From: Borrelia maritima
Lineage (GTDB): Bacteria > Spirochaetota > Spirochaetia > Borreliales > Borreliaceae
Assembly (NCBI RefSeq): GCF_008931845.1
Contig: NZ_CP044535.1
Location: forward strand, 496,001 to 560,000
Length of the DNA stretch: 64,000 nt
Direction: 5' to 3'
This document shows positions 1-9,103 of the stretch, in pieces (position 1 is the stretch's first letter; each line of letters begins with the position of its first letter). A program made the translations under genes and the position numbers. The notes under the pieces were generated by a model, which made no database searches, was not told the origin of the DNA, and saw nothing but the letters and a program-made list of their open reading frames with translations.

Positions 1-103
1 TTTATCTTTTGATAAACTTAGAGTTGTTGATTTGTTTTATGCTAAGAATTTAATAGCCCTAGAATCTGCTGTTAACAAGCTTAATGAGTTTTACATTAAA
101 TAA
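1..103 (+). CDS. rplD: 50S ribosomal protein L4 (uL4), C-terminal end only
   Basis: The open frame starts at base 2, outside any start codon, and gives 33 residues ending LNEFYIK before TAA at 101-103. The segment DKLRVVDLFYAKNLIALESAV is of the L4 C-terminal type, and rplD is expected immediately before rplW in an S10 operon. L4 binds 23S rRNA domain I and lines the exit tunnel. The gene is cut by the window edge, so the identification rests mostly on position. Confidence 0.85.
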   Translation, partial: LSFDKLRVVDLFYAKNLIALESAVNKLNEFYIK

Positions 104-129
104 AAAAGATATAGAGGATGAGTATGAGT

Positions 130-426
130 ATGAAAGCTTATGATATAATAGTTTCACCTATGCTTACTGAAAAAACCAATATTCAAAGAGAAAATATTAA
201 TGCTTATGTTTTTAAGGTTAGTAAAAGAGCAAATAAAAAAGAGGTTTGTGAGGCAATAAAAGAACTTTTTAATGTTACTCCAGTATCGTGCAATTTACTT
301 AATATTAAAAGTAAAGCTAAGGTTGTGGTGTCTCGAAGAGGATATCCTATAGGTAAGGGGAAAACTTCTTCATGGAAGAAGGCGTATGTTTATCTCAAAA
401 AGGAAGATAAAATAGATATTTTTTAG
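130..426 (+). CDS. rplW: 50S ribosomal protein L23 (uL23)
   Basis: L23 binds 23S rRNA at the tunnel exit and docks trigger factor and SRP. The 98-residue product starting MKAYDIIVSPMLTEKT has the family N-terminal pattern (P-x-x-TEK) and the basic loop region. Three in-frame ATGs occur at 118, 124 and 130. The AGAGG at 113-117 abuts the first, so 118 is excluded. ATG 124 has 6 nt spacing and 130 has 12 nt. I chose 130 because it matches family length, but 124 (100 aa) is possible. It lies 26 nt after rplD and 21 nt before rplB. Confidence 0.96.
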   Translation: MKAYDIIVSPMLTEKTNIQRENINAYVFKVSKRANKKEVCEAIKELFNVTPVSCNLLNIKSKAKVVVSRRGYPIGKGKTSSWKKAYVYLKKEDKIDIF

Positions 427-447
427 TGGTTTTGGAGAAAAATAAAT

Positions 448-1281
448 ATGGGTATTAAGACTTACAAGCCAAAAACTTCTTCTTTGCGTTATAAGACGAC
501 TTTATCTTTTAATGATTTGAGCAAGGGCAATGATCCTTTAAAATCTTTAACAAAAGGTAAGAAATTTAAATCGGGCAGAGATTCTTCTGGCAGGATTAGT
601 ATCAGAAGAAGAGGTGGTGGTCATAAGAGAAAGTATAGGTTGGTTGATTTTAATCGAAGAGATAAATTTGGCATTCCCGCTCGTGTTGCTTCTATTGAAT
701 ATGATCCTAATAGAAGTGCCAATATAGCTTTGCTTGTTTATAAAGATGGAGAAAAAAGATATATTATTTCTCCTAAAGGCATTAAGGTTGGAGATGTTTT
801 GGAAAGTGGTCCAGATGCACCAATTAAAATTGGCAATGCTTTGCCTCTTGAAAATATTCCTATTGGAAGAACTATTCACAATATTGAGCTTAATATAGGA
901 AAAGGTGGGCAGCTTGTAAGAAGTGCCGGGGGGTATGCGATGATACTTGCTTCTGATGGGAATTATGTCACTGTAAAATTGTCATCTGGTGAGATGAGGT
1001 TGATTTTCAAGAAATGCATTGCAACAATTGGTGAAATTGGAAATGAAGATTATGTTAATGTTTCTATAGGTAAAGCCGGTAAAAGTAGATGGCTTGGTAG
1101 AAGGCCTAAGGTTAGGGGTGTTGCTATGAATCCTGTTGATCATCCGCATGGTGGGGGTGAGGGGAAAACTTCTGGGGGTCGTCATCCCGTGTCTCCTTGG
1201 GGTCAGCCTACTAAAGGTTACAAGACTCGTAAGAAGAAGAGATATTCAAATAAATTTATTATTAAAAGAAGAAATAATTAG
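448..1281 (+). CDS. rplB: 50S ribosomal protein L2 (uL2)
   Basis: L2 is a primary 23S rRNA-binding protein near the peptidyl-transferase centre, required for subunit association. The 277-residue length is normal. Visible hallmarks are [11 protein letters not shown] near residue 53, and the C-terminal [16 protein letters not shown] segment containing the conserved His of the L2 loop, followed by the basic tail [11 protein letters not shown] and KTRKKKR. A GGAG sequence precedes the ATG. It sits between rplW and rpsS as in all S10 operons. Confidence 0.98.
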   Translation: MGIKTYKPKTSSLRYKTTLSFNDLSKGNDPLKSLTKGKKFKSGRDSSGRISIRRRGGGHKRKYRLVDFNRRDKFGIPARVASIEYDPNRSANIALLVYKDGEKRYIISPKGIKVGDVLESGPDAPIKIGNALPLENIPIGRTIHNIELNIGKGGQLVRSAGGYAMILASDGNYVTVKLSSGEMRLIFKKCIATIGEIGNEDYVNVSIGKAGKSRWLGRRPKVRGVAMNPVDHPHGGGEGKTSGGRHPVSPWGQPTKGYKTRKKKRYSNKFIIKRRNN

Positions 1282-1290
1282 GAGAGCATA

Positions 1291-1569
1291 GTGGCAAGAT
1301 CTATTAAAAAGGGACCTTTTATAGAAAAGAGTCTTTATCAAAAAGTTTTATCATCTTTTGGAAGTGATAAAAGGGTTGTTATTAAAACTTATTCCAGATC
1401 TTCAACAATAATTCCTGAAATGGTAAGTCTTACTATATCTGTTTACAATGGAAAGACTTTTATACCTATTTATATTACTGAAGATCTTGTGGGGCATAAG
1501 CTTGGTGAGTTTTCACCTACAAGGATTTTTAGAGGGCATGCTAAATCAGATAAAAAGGGAAGGAAGTAA
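1291..1569 (+). CDS. rpsS: 30S ribosomal protein S19 (uS19)
   Basis: S19 sits in the 30S head with S13 and contacts the A-site finger and tRNA. The 92-residue product begins MARSIKKGPF and contains the family segments RSSTIIPEMV and VGHKLGEFSPTRIFRGH. It uses a GTG start at 1291 preceded by AGGAG, 9 nt after rplB. Confidence 0.98.
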   Translation: MARSIKKGPFIEKSLYQKVLSSFGSDKRVVIKTYSRSSTIIPEMVSLTISVYNGKTFIPIYITEDLVGHKLGEFSPTRIFRGHAKSDKKGRK

Positions 1570-1576
1570 AGTAGTT

Positions 1577-1939
1577 ATGTTGGTAAATAGAAGATATACA
1601 GCAAGGGGTAAAAATTTGCCTTCTTCTCCAAAAAAAGTTAGGCCGTTAGCTGACAATATACGGGGCGAGTCTTATGTTAAAGCTATTGCAGTGCTTTGTT
1701 CTATGCCTAATAAAGGAGCCAAGCTTTTAGAAAAAGTTGTTAAATCAGCAGCATCAAATGCAATGTATCACAATAAAAATCTTTCCGAGGATATGATATT
1801 TGTTAAAGTAGTTATGGTTGATGATGGGCGTCGTCGTAAAAAGATTTGGCCTAGGGCTAGAGGTCGGGCTGATAGGCTTGTTAATAGAAATTGTCATATT
1901 TTTGTTGAAGTTGATGAAAAAAGAGATATGAAAGGATAA
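1577..1939 (+). CDS. rplV: 50S ribosomal protein L22 (uL22)
   Basis: L22 lines the nascent-peptide exit tunnel (erythromycin site). The start is ATG 1577, giving 120 residues beginning MLVNRRYTARGKNLPSSPKK. The frame is open upstream to 1448, but that part is out-of-frame rpsS sequence and not L22. The C-terminal beta-hairpin region RRRKKIWPRARGRADRLVNR is typical (loop residues KIWPRARGRA). It starts 7 nt after rpsS and ends 3 nt before rpsC. Confidence 0.97.
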   Translation: MLVNRRYTARGKNLPSSPKKVRPLADNIRGESYVKAIAVLCSMPNKGAKLLEKVVKSAASNAMYHNKNLSEDMIFVKVVMVDDGRRRKKIWPRARGRADRLVNRNCHIFVEVDEKRDMKG

Positions 1940-1942
1940 AGT

Positions 1943-2818
1943 ATGGGTCAAAAAGTACATCCATATAGCTTAAGGGTAAAAATTAATAAGGATTGGAAAT
2001 CAAAATGGTATTTTGATAAAAAATTGTATTCTACAATTCTTCATGAAGACTTTTTAATAAGACGAGAAATTATGAATTTTCTCAAGGGGATTAAATTTGA
2101 TATTTCTGATATAGAAATAATTAGAAATAATCCTCAAAAAGTAACAGTAGTAATTGTTACTCCAAGACCCGGTTCTGTAATAGGGCTTAAAGGTTCTAAT
2201 CTTGAAAGGCTTGGTCAATTGTTAGCTAAAAAAATTTCTAAAAAGATTAGTATTAAGATCAAAGAGGTTAAAAGGCCAGAGCTTGATGCTCAAATTATTG
2301 CTAATGGGATTGCAAAACAAGTAGAAAATAGAGTGTCTTATAGGAAAGTTTTAAAATCAGCCCTTTCTACTTCTATGTTAAAAGGTGCTCAAGGTCTAAA
2401 AATTAAGATTGCCGGGAGACTTGGTGGAGCTGAGATTGCAAGAAGTTTTGAAGTTAAGGAGGGTCGTGTTCCTTTACATACTCTTAGAGCTAATATAGAT
2501 TATGGGTTTTCCGAAGCTCAAACTACTTATGGGATCATTGGAGTTAAAGTTTGGTTATTTAAAGGTGAAGTTTTAGGAAGGCAAACTAATTCTGATGCTG
2601 GTCAGGTAATAAATAGAAAGCCTTTTAGGGAAAGAGGTGAGGCTGTTAAAAATTTTGATAAAATTTTAAATAATAGAGAGAAGGCCAGTGAAAAGCAAGC
2701 TAGATTTTTAAATAAAAAAGATGGATCATCTAAAAATGAAGCTAGTCTTTTAAATAAATCTAGTGTGTCTTTTCCAAAAGGAAGAGTTGACTCTGATGAG
2801 CAGAATATTGGAGGGTAA
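1943..2818 (+). CDS. rpsC: 30S ribosomal protein S3 (uS3) with a long C-terminal tail
   Basis: S3 forms part of the mRNA entry channel and helicase of the 30S subunit. The 291-residue protein starts MGQKVHPYSLRV and has the KH-domain GxxG region (PGSVIGLKGSNLERL, about residues 73-87) and the C-terminal S3 domain (KIAGRLGGAEIARS, about 153-166). Most bacterial S3 proteins are about 210-240 aa. Here residues from about 225 on form an extra Lys/Ser/Asn-rich tail (REKASEKQARFLNKKDGSSK...). It lies between rplV and rplP. Confidence 0.97.
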   Translation: MGQKVHPYSLRVKINKDWKSKWYFDKKLYSTILHEDFLIRREIMNFLKGIKFDISDIEIIRNNPQKVTVVIVTPRPGSVIGLKGSNLERLGQLLAKKISKKISIKIKEVKRPELDAQIIANGIAKQVENRVSYRKVLKSALSTSMLKGAQGLKIKIAGRLGGAEIARSFEVKEGRVPLHTLRANIDYGFSEAQTTYGIIGVKVWLFKGEVLGRQTNSDAGQVINRKPFRERGEAVKNFDKILNNREKASEKQARFLNKKDGSSKNEASLLNKSSVSFPKGRVDSDEQNIGG

Positions 2819-2822
2819 TTAG

Positions 2823-3239
2823 ATGTTAAGTCCAAAAAAGGTTAAATATAGAAAAAAGCAGAGAGGAAGATTGTCCGGAGAGGCCCAAAAGGGCAATAAA
2901 ATTTCTTTTGGTGAATATGGACTTGTTTCTTTGGAAACAAATTTTATTACTGCTCGTCAAATTGAAGCCGCTCGTATTGCAATGACTCGTAAAATAAAAA
3001 GAGGCGGAAGAGTTTGGATAAGGATATTTCCAGATATTCCTTATACTAAAAAACCAGCTGAGACTAGAATGGGCAAGGGTAAAGGTGGTGTTGATCATTG
3101 GAATGCTCCTGTTAAGCTTGGCACTGTTATGTTTGAAATGGCCGGGGTTGTGGAGGAGCTTGCTCAAGAGGCTATGTCACTTGCGAGCTCTAAGCTTCCA
3201 GTAAAAACCATGTTTGTTGTAAGGCGAGATTTGAGGTAA
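2823..3239 (+). CDS. rplP: 50S ribosomal protein L16 (uL16)
   Basis: L16 organises the A-site tRNA region of the 50S subunit. The 138-residue product starts [16 protein letters not shown]. It carries the conserved [14 protein letters not shown] and [22 protein letters not shown] segments around residues 43-90. GGAGGG precedes the ATG by 4 nt, overlapping the end of rpsC. It is part of the continuous ribosomal operon. Confidence 0.98.
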   Translation: MLSPKKVKYRKKQRGRLSGEAQKGNKISFGEYGLVSLETNFITARQIEAARIAMTRKIKRGGRVWIRIFPDIPYTKKPAETRMGKGKGGVDHWNAPVKLGTVMFEMAGVVEELAQEAMSLASSKLPVKTMFVVRRDLR

Positions 3240-3241
3240 TT

Positions 3242-3442
3242 ATGTTGAAAAATTTTAAGAATTTTACTCTTGAGGACATGAAGGCTAAAAGGCTAGAATT
3301 AAAGAAAGAATATTTAGATTTAAGATTTAAATCTGTTGTAGGTCATGTTGAAAACCCTTTAAAGAAAAGAGAGATTAGGCGTGATATTGCAAGGCTTAAT
3401 ACAATGATTTGTGAGTATGAATTAGGCATTAGAAAGGTTTAA
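3242..3442 (+). CDS. rpmC: 50S ribosomal protein L29 (uL29)
   Basis: L29 is a small helical protein at the tunnel exit beside L23. The 66-residue product [17 protein letters not shown] has the family helix pair, ending in [13 protein letters not shown]. It starts 2 nt after the rplP stop codon and ends 2 nt before rpsQ, so translation is probably coupled. Confidence 0.96.
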   Translation: MLKNFKNFTLEDMKAKRLELKKEYLDLRFKSVVGHVENPLKKREIRRDIARLNTMICEYELGIRKV

Positions 3443-3444
3443 GT

Positions 3445-3699
3445 ATGGCAAGAGAAAATAAAAAAGAATTAATTGGTAAAGTTGTTAGTGACAAGATGTC
3501 TAAGACTATAGTAGTAGAAATTGTTCAAAGAAAGATGCATCCAATCTATCATAAGTATTTAAAAGTTAGCAAGAAAGTTAAAGCTCATGATGAAAAGGAA
3601 GTTTCAAAAGTTGGCGATAAGGTAAAAATTATTGAAGTTAGACCTATTAGTAAAGATAAAAGATGGTCTCTTGTTGAGGTTTTAGAAAAATTGAAATAA
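3445..3699 (+). CDS. rpsQ: 30S ribosomal protein S17 (uS17)
   Basis: S17 is an OB-fold protein that binds 16S rRNA helices 7 and 11. The 84-residue sequence contains [16 protein letters not shown] and [20 protein letters not shown], both S17 hallmarks, and ends with the typical [16 protein letters not shown]. It lies 2 nt after rpmC. Confidence 0.98.
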   Translation: MARENKKELIGKVVSDKMSKTIVVEIVQRKMHPIYHKYLKVSKKVKAHDEKEVSKVGDKVKIIEVRPISKDKRWSLVEVLEKLK

Positions 3700-3726
3700 C
3701 TTTGATTTTTCTAAAGGAGGTTGATT

Positions 3727-4095
3727 ATGATTCAGATGCAAACTTATTTAACAATTGCTGATAATACTGGCGGCAAGGTGGCTCAATGCATTAAAGTGCT
3801 TGGTGGTAGTAAAAGGCGTTATGCCAAAATTGGGGATATAATCACTATTGTAGTAAAACAAGCAATTCCCAATTCTTCTGTTAAAAAAGGAGATGTTTAT
3901 AAAGCTGTGATTGTTAGGACTTCTAAAGAAGTAAGACGCAAAAATGGAACTTATGTTAGGTTTGATGATAATGCTTGTGTTATACTTGATGCTAATTTAA
4001 GTCCTAGGGGTAAAAGGGTGTTTGGGCCTGTTGCAAGAGAACTTAGGGATGCTAATTTTATGAAGGTAGTATCATTAGCCTCAGAGGTGATATAG
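3727..4095 (+). CDS. rplN: 50S ribosomal protein L14 (uL14)
   Basis: L14 bridges the subunits near L19 and binds ribosome silencing factor. The 122-residue product starts [20 protein letters not shown] 3727 is chosen because a strong AAAGGAGG (3713-3720) lies 6 nt upstream. The in-frame TTG at 3721 directly abuts that Shine-Dalgarno and is rejected. The C-terminus has the conserved [15 protein letters not shown]. This is one of the strongest ribosome-binding sites in the operon. Confidence 0.98.
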   Translation: MIQMQTYLTIADNTGGKVAQCIKVLGGSKRRYAKIGDIITIVVKQAIPNSSVKKGDVYKAVIVRTSKEVRRKNGTYVRFDDNACVILDANLSPRGKRVFGPVARELRDANFMKVVSLASEVI

Positions 4096-4109
4096 CAAAA
4101 GGGGGTTTT

Positions 4110-4415
4110 GTGAAGACAAAATTTAAGGTAGGTGATAGCGTAAAAATTCTTTCTGGAAAAGATAAGGGGAAAATAGGCAAGATTGCTAGTATAAATAGGA
4201 AAAAAAATAAAGTTATTGTTGAATCTTGCAATATGGTTAAAAAAGTTATTAAAGCTAGGACACCCCAAGAAAAAGGCAAGATAATAGATAAGGAAGCTGC
4301 TATAGATATTTCAAATGTTATGATATTTATCAAAGGAACTTCTTCAAGATTGGGTATTAGATTTGAAAATAATGAAAAAATAAGATATCTTAAAAAAAAT
4401 GGACAGAGGGTATAG
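4110..4415 (+). CDS. rplX: 50S ribosomal protein L24 (uL24)
   Basis: L24 initiates 50S assembly and lies at the tunnel exit. The 101-residue protein has the KOW motif [18 protein letters not shown] (residues 8-25) followed by [11 protein letters not shown]. The start is GTG 4110 behind a GGGGG stretch. It lies 14 nt after rplN and 5 nt before rplE. Confidence 0.97.
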   Translation: MKTKFKVGDSVKILSGKDKGKIGKIASINRKKNKVIVESCNMVKKVIKARTPQEKGKIIDKEAAIDISNVMIFIKGTSSRLGIRFENNEKIRYLKKNGQRV

Positions 4416-4420
4416 GTTTT

Positions 4421-4969
4421 ATGAATTATATTCCTGAATTGAAGAAATATTATAAAGATACCGTTGTAAAAGATCTTGTTAAAGAATTTGAATATAAATC
4501 TATAATGCAAGTTCCCAGGCTTGAGAAAATAGTAATTTCTACGGGTGTTGGTGAGGCTGTTAGGAATAAGAAGCTGCTAGATTCTGCGGTTTTAGAGCTT
4601 TCTCAAATTACTGGCCAGAAGGCTGTAAAGACAAAAGCTAAAAAAGCAATAGCTGGGTTTAAAATTAGGCAAGGGCAAGAAATAGGTGCTAAAGTTACAC
4701 TTAGGGGTAATGTAATGTATGAATTTTTATATAAGCTTATTCATTTAGCATTGCCCAGAGTTAAGGATTTTAGGGGAATCAATGGGGATGCTTTTGATGG
4801 TAATGGAAATTATTCTTTTGGGATAACGGAGCAAATAATATTTTCTGAGATAGACTATGATAAAATAGAGAGAATATCTGGTTTGAATGTTACAATTGTA
4901 ACAACAGCTTCAAATGACAAAGAAAGCAAAGCTTTGCTTTTGAAATTTGGAATGCCGTTTAGTAATTAA
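4421..4969 (+). CDS. rplE: 50S ribosomal protein L5 (uL5)
   Basis: L5 binds 5S rRNA and contacts P-site tRNA in the central protuberance. The 182-residue product has [19 protein letters not shown] (about 28-46), [20 protein letters not shown] and [20 protein letters not shown], all diagnostic of L5. It is followed by rpsN 17 nt downstream. Confidence 0.98.
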   Translation: MNYIPELKKYYKDTVVKDLVKEFEYKSIMQVPRLEKIVISTGVGEAVRNKKLLDSAVLELSQITGQKAVKTKAKKAIAGFKIRQGQEIGAKVTLRGNVMYEFLYKLIHLALPRVKDFRGINGDAFDGNGNYSFGITEQIIFSEIDYDKIERISGLNVTIVTTASNDKESKALLLKFGMPFSN

Positions 4970-4986
4970 AGGGATTTGTAAGGTAT

Positions 4987-5172
4987 ATGGCTAAAAAATC
5001 AATGGTTATTAGGGCTTTGAGAAAGCCTAAGTATAAGACAAGGCAAAATAATAGATGTAAATTATGTGGTCGTCCAAGAGGATATTTGAGAGATTTTTGT
5101 ATGTGCCGAATATGTTTTAGAAAGTACGCCTCTGAGGGATTAATTCCTGGCGTTTCAAAATCAAGTTGGTAA
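4987..5172 (+). CDS. rpsN: 30S ribosomal protein S14, zinc-binding type Z (uS14)
   Basis: S14 completes the 30S head. The 61-residue length and the C24-x2-C27...C40-x2-C43 pattern define the short zinc-containing form rather than the long cysteine-free form. It ends [10 protein letters not shown] as type Z proteins do. It sits in the normal spc-operon place between rplE and rpsH. Confidence 0.97.
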   Translation: MAKKSMVIRALRKPKYKTRQNNRCKLCGRPRGYLRDFCMCRICFRKYASEGLIPGVSKSSW

Positions 5173-5181
5173 GGGGATTTT

Positions 5182-5580
5182 ATGGCGATTACTTATTCAG
5201 TGGGAGACATGCTAACTAAATTAAGGAATGCAAGCAGAGTTAAGCATGGGTCTGTAGATTTAAAGATGTCTAATATGAATAAATCAATATTAAACATTCT
5301 TAAAGAAGAGGGTTATATCAAGGATTTTAATTTTTTAGAAAAAGAAGGACTTGCCTTTATTAAGGTTTTGTTAAAGTACGACAACAAAAGAAATCCTGTT
5401 ATAAATAAAATAGATGCCATTTCTACTCCTGGTAGAAAAATTTATTCTTCATATAAAAATATGCCAAGAATAAAGAATGGATATGGAATATTAATCGTAT
5501 CTTCTTCTCAAGGTGTTATTACCGGCAGGGAAGCTAAAGATAAAAAAATAGGTGGTGAGTTGATTTGCTCAGTTTGGTAG
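5182..5580 (+). CDS. rpsH: 30S ribosomal protein S8 (uS8)
   Basis: S8 is a primary binder of the 16S rRNA central domain, and in many bacteria a translational repressor of the spc operon. The 132 residues start MAITYSVGDMLTKLRNASRV and have the C-terminal signature STPGRKIY...GYGILIVSSSQGVITGREA. GGGGA precedes the start. Confidence 0.97.
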   Translation: MAITYSVGDMLTKLRNASRVKHGSVDLKMSNMNKSILNILKEEGYIKDFNFLEKEGLAFIKVLLKYDNKRNPVINKIDAISTPGRKIYSSYKNMPRIKNGYGILIVSSSQGVITGREAKDKKIGGELICSVW

Positions 5581-5598
5581 TTTAAAATAGGGGGATAT

Positions 5599-6141
5599 AT
5601 GTCACGTATTGGAAGGCTTCCCATAAAGATTCCAGATGCTGTTAAGATTGATGTTAAAGATAATTTGGTAATAGTTGAGGGAATTAAGGGAAGATTAGTT
5701 CAAGATATAAAAAATAGTATTAACGTTAAAGTTGAGGATGGTAGTGTTATTGTTGGTAGGGATTTAAATGATAAAAAAGCAAAAGCTTATCACGGTCTTT
5801 ACAGAAGTTTAATTTTTAATATGATAAAAGGAGTGACTGAAGGATTTTCTAAGTCTCTTACTATAAATGGGATAGGGTATAGAGCGGAGCAACAAGGCAA
5901 TAGTCTTTTTTTAAGCCTTGGCTATTCAACTCAGTTTGAATATGTTATTCCAGATGGCATTAGTATAAAGCTTGACGGGAATACTAAAATTTCTATTGAA
6001 GGAATAGACAAGTTTAAGGTTGGTCAGGTTGCTGCCGAGATTAGAAGTTTAAAGAAACCAGAGCCCTATAAAGGAAAGGGTATCAAGTATGATAATGAGG
6101 TTATTAGAAGAAAAGTTGGAAAATCTGGTGTAAAAAAATAA
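5599..6141 (+). CDS. rplF: 50S ribosomal protein L6 (uL6)
   Basis: L6 lies near the sarcin-ricin loop at the factor-binding site. The 180-residue product starts MSRIGRLPIKIP. The C-terminal signature has PEPYKGKGIKYDNEVIRRK, with the highly conserved PYKGKGI. Length and internal duplication are normal for the family. AGGGGG precedes the start. Confidence 0.98.
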   Translation: MSRIGRLPIKIPDAVKIDVKDNLVIVEGIKGRLVQDIKNSINVKVEDGSVIVGRDLNDKKAKAYHGLYRSLIFNMIKGVTEGFSKSLTINGIGYRAEQQGNSLFLSLGYSTQFEYVIPDGISIKLDGNTKISIEGIDKFKVGQVAAEIRSLKKPEPYKGKGIKYDNEVIRRKVGKSGVKK

Positions 6142-6159
6142 GTCTTTGGGTTAATAGTT

Positions 6160-6519
6160 ATGAAAAAAATAAAAGAAGCAGAGCAGAGAAAGCTTAGGCG
6201 TAAAAAAAGAATAAAGAACAAAATAGGGCTTGGGATAGCTAGCAGGCCACGAATTACTATATTTAAATCAAATAGATATTTTTATGCGCAAGTTATAGAT
6301 GATAGTAAGGGACATACTATTGTAAGTGTTTCTACTATTGAAAAAAGTCTTAAATTAAATAAAAATATTGATGATGTAAGAAAACTTGGGGAAATTCTTG
6401 CTAAAAGACTTAAAGAAAAAAATATAAATAATCTTGTTTTTGACAGAAATGGCTATAAGTATCATGGAGTTATTGCAAGTTTTGCAACTTCTTTGAGAGA
6501 GTTTGGTATTAATATTTAA
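6160..6519 (+). CDS. rplR: 50S ribosomal protein L18 (uL18)
   Basis: L18 binds 5S rRNA with L5 and L25. The 119 residues have a basic N-terminus ([13 protein letters not shown]), the [20 protein letters not shown] core and [16 protein letters not shown] near the C-terminus, as in the family. The Shine-Dalgarno is weak, so coupling to rplF is likely. Confidence 0.97.
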   Translation: MKKIKEAEQRKLRRKKRIKNKIGLGIASRPRITIFKSNRYFYAQVIDDSKGHTIVSVSTIEKSLKLNKNIDDVRKLGEILAKRLKEKNINNLVFDRNGYKYHGVIASFATSLREFGINI

Positions 6520-6531
6520 GGGAGTGTATTT

Positions 6532-7029
6532 ATGGTAGATGTTCAGGTTCAGAGAAAGCAGATAGAAAAGTTAATATCACTCAATAGAGTTACTAAGGTT
6601 GTTAAGGGTGGTAGAAGATTCTCTTTTGCTGCTTTTATGGTTGTTGGAGATGGAGAAGGGTGTGTTGGTTGGGGATTTGGTAAAGCCAATGATGCTAGTG
6701 ATGCAATAAAAAAAAGTTTAACAAGTGCTAGGAAAAATTTAAGATTTGTTCCTATTCGAAAAGGAACATTGCCACATGAGGTTATTGGTTGCTTTAAAAA
6801 AGCTAAAGTTTTAATTAAACCAGCTACGCATGGTACTGGTGTTATTGCAGGAGGGCCTGTTCGTGCTGTAATGGAGGCTTTAGGAGTCCATGATATTTTG
6901 AGCAAGTCTCTTGGCTCTAATAATTCTATAAATGTAGTGAAGGCAACTTTTAAGGCATTTGATTTGGTATTGGATGCTGAGAAAGTAGCAGAGATGCGAG
7001 GAAAAACTTTGAAAACTTTATGGGGTTAA
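6532..7029 (+). CDS. rpsE: 30S ribosomal protein S5 (uS5)
   Basis: S5 stabilises the decoding centre and the mRNA entry channel with S3 and S4. The 165-residue product has the N-terminal dsRBD-like region (RVTKVVKGGRRFSFAAFMVV) with VGWGFGKANDASDAIKKS. The C-terminal domain shows GTGVIAGGPVRAVMEALGV. GGGAG precedes the ATG. Confidence 0.98.
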   Translation: MVDVQVQRKQIEKLISLNRVTKVVKGGRRFSFAAFMVVGDGEGCVGWGFGKANDASDAIKKSLTSARKNLRFVPIRKGTLPHEVIGCFKKAKVLIKPATHGTGVIAGGPVRAVMEALGVHDILSKSLGSNNSINVVKATFKAFDLVLDAEKVAEMRGKTLKTLWG

Positions 7030-7032
7030 TGT

Positions 7033-7344
7033 ATGATTAAAAGGAAATTGAGATTACAATTAAAGAAAGCTAGATTTAATGCTTCAAGGGCCAGGTCTAA
7101 GAATAAATGTTTTATTAGAAGAATGGAAAAGAATAAGGAAATTATTTCCAAAAGCAATATAAATGTACAAGTTTGTCTTGTAAGAAGTCTTATTGGAAAA
7201 TTAGATAAGAAGGTTAAAGTTTTAAAAGCATTAGGTTTAAATAAAATGGGCGATAAAAAGGTGCATTTTTTAAATGAATCTATTAAGGGCATGCTTAACA
7301 AGAGTATTAATATGATTTTATTAAGCGAGGTAAGCAATGTTTAA
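7033..7344 (+). CDS. rpmD: 50S ribosomal protein L30 (uL30) with N-terminal extension
   Basis: The C-terminal 60 residues ([29 protein letters not shown]...) are a standard L30 domain: SLIG, LKALGL and the GMLNK end. Bacterial L30 is usually about 60 aa. Here an extra 42-residue, strongly basic segment ([20 protein letters not shown]...) precedes it. The ATG at 7033, 3 nt after rpsE, is the only start that links to the operon, and no start codon lies at the domain boundary. It overlaps rplO by 8 nt. Confidence 0.94.
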   Translation: MIKRKLRLQLKKARFNASRARSKNKCFIRRMEKNKEIISKSNINVQVCLVRSLIGKLDKKVKVLKALGLNKMGDKKVHFLNESIKGMLNKSINMILLSEVSNV

Positions 7345-7774
7345 CTTGTTCAAGCCTAAAGGAGCAAATAAGCGACGTAAAATTGTTGGTAGAGGTCCAG
7401 GTTCAGGACTTGGTAAAACTTCTGGGAGAGGGCAAAAAGGCCAAAAAGCAAGAAATACTTCGCCAAGACTTGGATTTGAAGGTGGGCAGACTCCTCTTTA
7501 TAGAAGATTGCCTAGTAAAGGTTTCTCCAATAATGATTATAAATTGGAATATGCAATTGTTAATCTTGGGGATATAGATAAAAAATTTAAGGATGGGCAA
7601 GTTGTCAATTATGATACTTTGCTTGAAAATAAACTTATAAAAAAGAAAGATAAAAGAATTAAGATTTTGTCTAATGGTAGGCTTACAAAAAAAGTTTCCT
7701 TGGAGGTTTCTAAAATTTCTAAATCGGCTGAAAGCCTTGTAATGAAAATTGGCTGTACTATTAAATTAGTTTAA
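7337..7774 (+). CDS. rplO: 50S ribosomal protein L15 (uL15)
   Basis: L15 helps late 50S assembly. The 145 residues have the Gly-rich RNA-binding N-terminus ([28 protein letters not shown]) and [18 protein letters not shown]. The start lies inside the end of rpmD, preceded by the AGCGAGG of that gene. It is followed 12 nt later by secY. Confidence 0.97.
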   Translation: MFNLFKPKGANKRRKIVGRGPGSGLGKTSGRGQKGQKARNTSPRLGFEGGQTPLYRRLPSKGFSNNDYKLEYAIVNLGDIDKKFKDGQVVNYDTLLENKLIKKKDKRIKILSNGRLTKKVSLEVSKISKSAESLVMKIGCTIKLV

Positions 7775-7786
7775 AGTGGAATAAAA

Positions 7787-9091
7787 ATGAAAGAATTGTT
7801 TTTAAGTTTATTTACTATTAAGGATTTAAGAAATAAGTTCTTGTTTACTTTATTTATTCTTTTTCTTTTTAGGGTTGGTTCGTATTTGCCGATACCGGGA
7901 ATAGATTCTTTAGCGCTTAAAAGTTATTTTAAGTCGCAATCAGATTTTTCAATTGCTAATTATTTTGATTTTTTTTCAGGCGGAGCTTTTAGTAATTTTT
8001 CTATATTTATGCTTAGTATAGGCCCCTACATTTCAGCATCTATTATTATACAGCTTCTTGTATATTCGTTTCCTTCTTTAAAAAAAATGCAAGAAGGTGA
8101 TGGTGGGAGACAAAAGACTAAAAAATATACAAAGTATTTAACAATACTTGCAGCTGTAGTTCAAGGGTATGCAACAAGTCTTTATGCTAAAGGTATTCCG
8201 GGCGCTGTTACTATTCCCTTTTATAGATATATATTTATTGCTATTTTAACAGTTACTGCAGGAACATTTATCCTTTTATGGTTTGGAGAACAGATTAATC
8301 AAAGAGGCGTGGGTAATGGAACATCTTTGATAATTTTTTCTGGAATAGTGGTTAGACTTCAAGCAGCTTTGTTTAACTTATTTCAAAGCATGCAGGATCC
8401 TTCTCAAAATATTAATCCTGTTTTTGTAATACTTGTTATAAGTATATTTATTTTAGTTATTATCTTAATTATATACGAATATAAGGCTCAAATGCGAATT
8501 GCTATTCATTATGCTAGAGCAAATTCTACTAGTACGGTTAGTTCATATTTACCGATTAAATTGAATCCATCGGGCGTTTTGCCTGTTATTTTTGCTTCTG
8601 TTTTAATTACTTTGCCTCTACAAATTTTAAGTGGTTTTGCAGAAACCTCTTCTATAGCTAGACAAATTTTATCATACTTAAGGCCTAGCGGATTTTATTA
8701 TACTTTTTTAAATGTGATTTTAATAATTGGATTTACTTATTTTTATTCTAAGATTCAATTAAGTCCTAAAGATATAAGCAATAATATTCGTAAGAATGGG
8801 GGAACTATTCCTGGAATAAAATCTGATGAGATGGAAAGATATTTGGATGAAATTATGAATAAAACTTTATTTTCAGGATCTATTTTTTTGTCGATTATTG
8901 CAATTATTCCATTTTTAGTGCAAAATATTTTTAGATTTCCACATGATGTTTCTAGAATAATGGGAGGATCTTCTTTGCTTATTATGGTAGGAGTTGCTCT
9001 TGATACATTAATTCATATTGATGCTTATTTAAAAACTCAAGGATTTTCTCATGGAAATAAAAAGAATTATGCATTTTTGCAAAAAATTTAG
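7787..9091 (+). CDS. secY: Protein translocase subunit SecY
   Basis: SecY is the channel of the Sec preprotein translocon in the inner membrane. The 434-residue protein has about ten hydrophobic segments. Signature features include FRVGSYLPIPGID in TM1, the plug region FSGGAFSNFSIFMLSIGPYI, GNGTSLIIFSGI, and the cytosolic loops for SecA and ribosome binding (NIRKNGGTIPGIKSDEMERY near residue 340). Its place between rplO and rpmJ is classical. Confidence 0.98.
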   Translation: MKELFLSLFTIKDLRNKFLFTLFILFLFRVGSYLPIPGIDSLALKSYFKSQSDFSIANYFDFFSGGAFSNFSIFMLSIGPYISASIIIQLLVYSFPSLKKMQEGDGGRQKTKKYTKYLTILAAVVQGYATSLYAKGIPGAVTIPFYRYIFIAILTVTAGTFILLWFGEQINQRGVGNGTSLIIFSGIVVRLQAALFNLFQSMQDPSQNINPVFVILVISIFILVIILIIYEYKAQMRIAIHYARANSTSTVSSYLPIKLNPSGVLPVIFASVLITLPLQILSGFAETSSIARQILSYLRPSGFYYTFLNVILIIGFTYFYSKIQLSPKDISNNIRKNGGTIPGIKSDEMERYLDEIMNKTLFSGSIFLSIIAIIPFLVQNIFRFPHDVSRIMGGSSLLIMVGVALDTLIHIDAYLKTQGFSHGNKKNYAFLQKI

Positions 9092-9103
9092 GAGTGTTTG
9101 ACT

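Noticed and set aside
547..879. Antisense frames in ribosomal genes (also 982-1185, 6549-6905, 7026-7337)
   Set aside because: They are shadows of well-identified ribosomal proteins, with no start signals.
1448..1576. Possible longer L22 start inside rpsS
   Set aside because: The added residues are hydrophobic, do not match L22, and are the out-of-frame reading of rpsS; ATG 1577 fits the family.
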